DNA of 64,000 nucleotides from Auriscalpium vulgare (Eukaryota > Basidiomycota > Agaricomycetes > Russulales > Auriscalpiaceae): assembly GCA_019915015.1 (NCBI GenBank), contig JAHBBC010000017.1, positions 744,001 through 808,000 on the forward strand, given 5' to 3'. The notes beneath the pieces were generated by a model, which was not told where the DNA came from, ran no database searches, and saw only the letters and a program-made list of their open reading frames with translations. A program made the position numbers and the translations under genes. Shown here piece after piece: positions 58,902 through 64,000 of this stretch. The first letter of the stretch is position 1. The number at the start of each line of letters is the position of its first letter.

Positions 58902-59519
58902 GATATGAAGTCTGGGAGGGAGTGCAAGAGCGTGGTGAAAGAGAGGTGATCGTCTATACTTAAGTACTTAAGGACACGATTGGGCCACGTACCTCAATAC
59001 CGACAGCGTCTAGGGTGCACGATGCACCGCTCCACTGACATGCACTGCGTACTGTACTGTCACTTACCTTAGGAAGGAGGCCGGATTGCCTATCCTCGCA
59101 TATACCCACGAGGAGCGGACGGTGCCTGCCAATGGCGCGTGTTTGTCACTGAGCCTTCAACGTTTTCTGGAATCGTGGTCCATCATGGTACCATGAGACG
59201 TGTGGGACGTGGCCGGGCGCAGGGTTGAGCTGGCGCAGGGTTGTGTGAGAGTATCGACGGTGCTGGCAGGAGAAGGGACTCGGAGGCCCGGTGAGGCCCC
59301 GGTAAGTCCCACGCGCACGTATGCGTCGGTGGTGGTGCCAGTGGTCTTGAACTTGAAACGTTCTCCCATAAGCTTATCCGACTACGATCAAACGACTTAT
59401 ATATGGCGTCCGCGTTGTATGGCTCGAAGCAGACTGGTTGTAGCCTTGTATCAACTTCGAGAGTACTGAGAGTACGGAGTGACATCCGTGGGGTAAGCGA
59501 GACGATAGATTGAATACCA
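58902..59519. other. Upstream region of the P450 gene
   Basis: Contains a CTTAAGTACTTAAG palindrome at about 58959-58972. No separate gene recognised. Confidence 0.5.
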
Positions 59520-62500
59520 GATGAAGCAATACAAATAAATGCCACCGCGCACTCGTTACAGGCGATCTTCGAGGTATGTAACTGAGCGAACCAAAATGAA
59601 AGCACGATGAATAATGGATTCATCGCCGGACCACAAGCGACATTTGGGCTATTCTAAATCTGAGACATCGTTAACTAGATGAAACTCACATGTTCACCTC
59701 CTCCCGCGCAAAGAGGAATTCGTGATATTGAAGAGTGCAGGCCGGTCGACGGCAACCTCAAGTTTGCTAGACGTCACGAGCCAGGGGGATGAGAAAGAGT
59801 GGCCAACGATGGCTTGCGGGGACTGCTTGTCGCATCTCATGGAATGCTTTCGGCACACTTTGACCAGATAAGTGCATCGGGCGGACGAGCGACACGCAGA
59901 ACGAAATCTAGACAGCAGGCATGTAAGTGGACATATCTCGAGGACTATCGCAAATAGATGTACCAGCAGTGTACGATTGGCATGGGTATACGCGACGCCC
60001 GAGGACGGGGTCTATGTGGGCGATGAGCTCGAACTCGCTCAAAGCCATCGGCCGCGCTCCATGGCCTTAACAGTCTCCAATTTAGTGATCCTGGAACTCG
60101 TCAAACGAAGGCGACATGAGTTGTTGAGGAAGGGCGAGGGCGGAGGGAGGGCGGAGGCTTTGAGGGGCACGATTAAGTCGTGGACTAGTCGCCTAAACCT
60201 TCGGAAGGGTGACCGCATGGCGAGATGCTGTGCGGTTTGTCGGTAGTCGAGACTCCGAAAATGACGCCGCGATGTACTTATTTGCATGGGAGTCGAGGCA
60301 TTGCCGCGAGATGTGACGAAAGGATGGAGATCGGAGGCCATCAGACGTTGCAAGAGGACGATCTGGACTTGGGCGAGAAGGCAAGGAATGTTTGCGATGG
60401 CTGAGCTTAATGATAACTCTATGTGCGTCAGGCAATAGGTCGTTGGTTGAATTTGACTAGAAGAGCCAAAATAAGTCAAGAAGTTCACGTGTGAGGGGAA
60501 GGACGCGTACCCGTATCGAGCGCGCATTTCGTCGCGGCCCGCCATTGCAGCATCTCTCTCGACCTCGTTCTCGAGCGCCATCTGCGCCTTCCGTGTCGAC
60601 AGCTGCTTCGATTTTTCTGCCATCTCCTTCATCATCCCCGGCGCCTTTAGGCTCCTGCACGATTCTGCATCGCCCCGAGGACCCTCAACCTCGATCTTCT
60701 GCCTGCACACCATCTCCGCCAGCCTCCTGTTTAACCAGCCTTGGCGAGCTGGCGGCCAAAACGTTCCCGACACGGGCCTCGGAGAGCCCCTAGGCAAGCG
60801 TGTTCGCATTCTCTCGCCTTTTTTCATTCCTCGATGCGCTTCATTTTGACCTCGCTATCCTCGATGTATGCCGCATCATCGGAAGGTGACTGGCAGGTGT
60901 CCGCGCGTATGAGTGTGACGTGGGTGAAGTTGGTGGCTCATCGATACTATCTGTGGAGACGGAAGGAATGGAGTGAGGAGTGGGGAGTGAATGGTAGTTG
61001 GCGAGCACGGAGAACTAAAGATCCATGGGGCCAACGAATAGACCCGGGGATGTAGCACTCGTCACTCGATGCGATGGAGTGCGTGTCGACATGGGGGCGT
61101 CGCATGAGTTAGCGAGCCATTGGTCGACCATCACAGGGATCTGTGTCCTCGTCGTAATTAGAGGTCGTCGACGAGATCCTTGACGACGCCGCTGAGCGGC
61201 GTGGTGACCTTCCGCGTCTCCTCGCTGACTTGAGCTCTTGCACGTCCTCGGCGGCTTGCTGCTTGACTGATTCGAGCTGTTGCTGGATGTCGAGGGGCTG
61301 GGCATTGGGCATTGCGATTGTTCTGCTGTCGAAATTTCGGGCGCTGCTGAGGGCCCGATAGAGCTCGCCGCGTAGCTTCACGGTCTCGCCATCGATAATA
61401 TCAGCCTCATCCTGTGCTATGGTAGCCTCGCCGCGCACACGGCGCCCGCTCCGTTTGACATGTAGCAGAGGTCAGGCGAAGGCGGGAGGTTGTCGCGCCC
61501 GATGTCTGACGATGATGTCAGCGCTAGCCTCGGCATCTGCCAGCGCGGCTCGAAGTAGAGTGGCTCGCTGCTCGCTGGCGTTGGCGGCTTCCTGTGCAGT
61601 GCGGAGCTGCTCGCCGCGGCGTCGCGGGCGCAAAAAAAGGCCAGGTCGTCCTTCCGGATGCGGGTGTCCTCATCCTGGGTCTTCAAGTGGCTGTGAATGG
61701 CAGTATCTCGCAGCTGCTGTAGCCCCGAGATGGTGGCGTTGAGCTGCTCGACGACGTGTAATTAGCGTCGCGCGGGATGGAGCAACCCCCAGTTTGCGCG
61801 TCGACTTAGAAGATGACATCGAGCCGCTCATTCGTCACTGCCTCGGCTTGCGTCGGCATTAGCCGAATGACCGACTTCCGCTGGTGGATTCGTTACACGA
61901 GGGTGTTCTTATCGTTGCGCAGGCTGCCGATGGCGCAGTCGGCGAGCTGAGGATCGGTAATGGGGCAGCCTAGACTTGTACGTGGGTGAATTAGGGCTTC
62001 TGGCAGCCCGCGAGTTAAACCTCGATCTGCGCATGAATGTGAGCAAGCTTCCTAGGATCACGAGTCAGATGGGCACTAACCCTGGCATGCCCGCGGGCGT
62101 ATGTTGCGGCAACGAGTACGAGCACGGATACTAGCAAGACAACGAGGACGCCTGCGAGCTGGGGAGGACTGGGGAGGAAGTCGCTAACAGTCCAGCTTGA
62201 CGACGGAAGCGGCGTAGGACTGGACATGATTACTGAACTCTGACTGGCGATGACCACAGGGTTGGAGATCGAAGGCGGCGGGAGCCGTTTCCGCTGAGGA
62301 AAGAGCGTGCCCGCTGGACGGCTGCGGTGCGTTGACAACCTCGGCGACCTCCCACGAGGAGCTGTATGGGGGCGGGTCGACAATGGCCACTGGGAGCGAG
62401 CTCGGGAAGGCAACTGGGTCGATTGGATGGGGGCGGAAGCGGCTGGCCCAAGACCGATGCGAGGACGTCGGCCGAGGGCGAGACGGTCGAGGAAGTGTTG

Positions 62501-62575
62501 GTAAATGTCGTTGATGGGGCCGCCGAGCTTGAGGAGCTGCATGGTGGCGAAGATGCAGAGAAGCGCGGGGATCGT
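59520..62575 (-). pseudogene. Copy C of the coiled-coil gene, decayed
   Basis: Collinear with copies A and B. It retains traces of the minisatellite at 59520-59660, the exon-3 and exon-4 region up to about 60400, the coiled-coil exon in pieces (GETVKLRGELYRALSSA near 61360, QQQLESVKQQAAEDVQELK near 61250), and exon 1 (QLLKLGGPINDIYQHFLDR, LAGVLVVLLVSVLVLVAATY). The position of the start codon is ACG (62573-62575), several frameshifts break exon 1, and stops and deletions interrupt exon 2. An ATG twelve codons inside could still start translation but leads into the frameshifts. Clearly non-functional as a full protein. Confidence 0.82.
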
Positions 62576-62599
62576 GTTGGGTGTGGTGCGATGAATGTG

Positions 62600-63115
62600 T
62601 ATGAGGAAGAGAAGGAAAGAGGCGGCGGCTCGCTGGGTATGTGTGTCAAGCCACGTCCACCTTCCGTCCATTCAGGTGGACAATGTTGGGTAAACTTGAC
62701 CATCGAAGTATGTGGCGGGGCGCCGTTGGTGTAACAGTTGTGGACTGCGCAGCCTTTGATGGATAGGTGGGTTATATGCACGACGAGAGCGATCGAGAAG
62801 AGCGGGCAGGCGGGTGTGGCGGGCGAACGTGCGTCGTACCCAGTCGTACCACAGTCGATCAAGTTTCATATTCCGGGATATCGCTGGTGACCTGAGTTCT
62901 CACTGTTCTCGGAAGGCGCACGTCGAGAGGCCTCGGGGATAGAGACAGCAGGAGGTGGAGCTTAGAGATGTACGTGAGGGTCTGTCAAAGTCGAACAAAA
63001 ATCGTTAGATGCATGCAGAGAAAGCGTCGACAGAACACGCACCACAAGATGCCTTCACCGTGGATCAGGTTCGCCACTTGCATGGACTTGCATGGTCCAA
63101 TCGCGTGCATATATG
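62600..63115. repeat. Duplicated 5' flank of copy C
   Basis: Shares blocks with 8565-9330 and 31865-32620, for example GGAGGTGGAGCTTAGAGATG at 62951. It ends where copy D sequence begins, near 63120. Confidence 0.65.
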
Positions 63116-63119
63116 CCGG

Positions 63120-63981
63120 TGGTCAGACGGCGAGCCGCGTCGAATTAGAGGAGGACGTCGGGCCACTCGTTCTTCGCTGCCTCGGCTTGCGTCGCCATTA
63201 GCCGAACGGGCGACTCCCGCTCGTGGGTTCGCTGCGCAAGCGTGACCTTCTCGTTGCGCATGCTGCGGAGGGCGCTGTCGGCGAGCTGATCATCGGCGAT
63301 GTGGGCCGCCTGGACTTGGGCAAGCCCCGAAGACCGGGCGAATACGCGCTTCTGGCAGTCCGCGAGTTGACCCTTGACCTGCGCATACATGGTGAGCAAA
63401 CTTTTTAAGATCACGGGGCTGATGAGCACTGACCATGACATGCCCGCGGGCGTATGTTGCGGCAACGTGCACGAGCACGGATACTAGGATGACGATGAGG
63501 ACGCATGCGAGCTGGGAGGACTGGTCAGAAAGTGGCTAACAGTCGCAGCTCGACGACATACGAGATCAGCGACATAGGACTGGGCATGAATGCTGAACTC
63601 TGCCTGGCAGTGACCGCAGGGTTGGATATCGAAGTCGTCGGGAACCTATTCCACTGAGGAAAGAGCGTGCGGCTGCGGTGCGCTGACAACCTCAACGACA
63701 TCCCACGGAGAGCTGGATGGGGGCGGGTCGACAACGGTCACTGGGAGCAAGCCCAGCAAGGCGACCGGGGTTGATTTGATGTGGCTGGTAAAAGACCTAT
63801 GCAAGGACGTCCGACGAGGGGGAGACGGTCGAGGAAGGGTTCGTGCATGTCGTTGATGGGGCCGCCGAGCTTGAGGAGCTACATGGTGGCGAAGATGAAG
63901 ATACACGCAAAAACCACATTGGGAGTGTGAAGACGAAGAGAAGGATAGAGGCGGCAGCGGATGGCTGGTTATGTATGCCAT
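63120..63981 (-). pseudogene. Copy D of the coiled-coil gene, 5' fragment
   Basis: Only exon 1 and the first part of exon 2 are present, directly abutting the 5' flank of copy C. The start codon position is GTG, and the codon for Gln13 is TAG (63879-63881), so the frame is dead from the outset. Remnants include LLKLGGPINDM and, near 63400, the exon-2 heptads. Its own 5' flank continues past the right edge. Confidence 0.75.
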
Positions 63982-64000
63982 ATGATGTGTGGCGAGGCTG

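Noticed and set aside
58959..58972. CTTAAGTACTTAAG palindrome upstream of the P450 gene as an operator
   Set aside because: Seen once, with no second site or family knowledge to support a regulator.
1..64000. CRISPR array or bacterial operon
   Set aside because: The tandem repeats have 77-183 bp units without unique spacers, and the intron-rich genes are fungal.

Overview
The window looks like nuclear DNA of a filamentous basidiomycete, most likely an Agaricomycete. Genes are GC-rich and cut by many 50-65 nt introns, mostly with GTGAGT/GTRNGT donors. The recognisable families (phytanoyl-CoA dioxygenase-like, MYND, C2H2 and P450 proteins, a Kin1-type kinase, an L-amino-acid-oxidase relic) fit that group. 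There are no operons. I recognised no rRNA, tRNA, CRISPR array, reverse transcriptase or complete transposase.

Layout. (1) 1-4.6 kb is ordinary gene space: a partial gene at the left edge, a membrane-anchored short-chain dehydrogenase, a Cdc25/rhodanese phosphatase-like gene and a phytanoyl-CoA dioxygenase-like gene with a 12-nt exon. (2) 4.9-9.3 kb holds copy A of a 1,056-residue gene with two membrane segments and long coiled coils, with an 80-bp minisatellite just behind its stop codon. (3) 10.6-18.8 kb is decayed: an amine-oxidase pseudogene, dispersed repeats, a perfect 78-bp inverted repeat and a 183-bp tandem duplication. (4) 18.8-23.8 kb has a C2H2 protein, a Kin1-like kinase lacking the expected C-terminal domain, and a MYND protein. 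(5) 24-28 kb is a 1.4-kb direct duplication of a small gene; one copy looks intact and the other carries an 11-nt deletion. (6) 28.2-32.6 kb is copy B of the coiled-coil gene, also intact. (7) 33-42.6 kb is sparse, with a separate membrane-plus-coiled-coil gene, a mitochondrial LEA-like gene, a possible small nuclear protein and old tandem duplications. (8) 42.6-50.9 kb has two more C2H2 genes, one with 24- and 33-nt exons. (9) 51-55.7 kb is repeat-rich and nearly gene-free. (10) 55.7-58.9 kb has an unrecognised single-exon gene and a cytochrome P450 with 14- and 25-nt exons. (11) 59.5-64 kb holds decayed copies C and D of the coiled-coil gene; D runs to the right edge.

The most distinctive feature is the three-to-four-copy, same-strand segmental family of the two-membrane-segment coiled-coil gene, with intact and dead copies and a shared 3' minisatellite. 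I assign it no function. Splice models were made by eye from GT/AG sites, reading frame and family motifs; no search or alignment was run.
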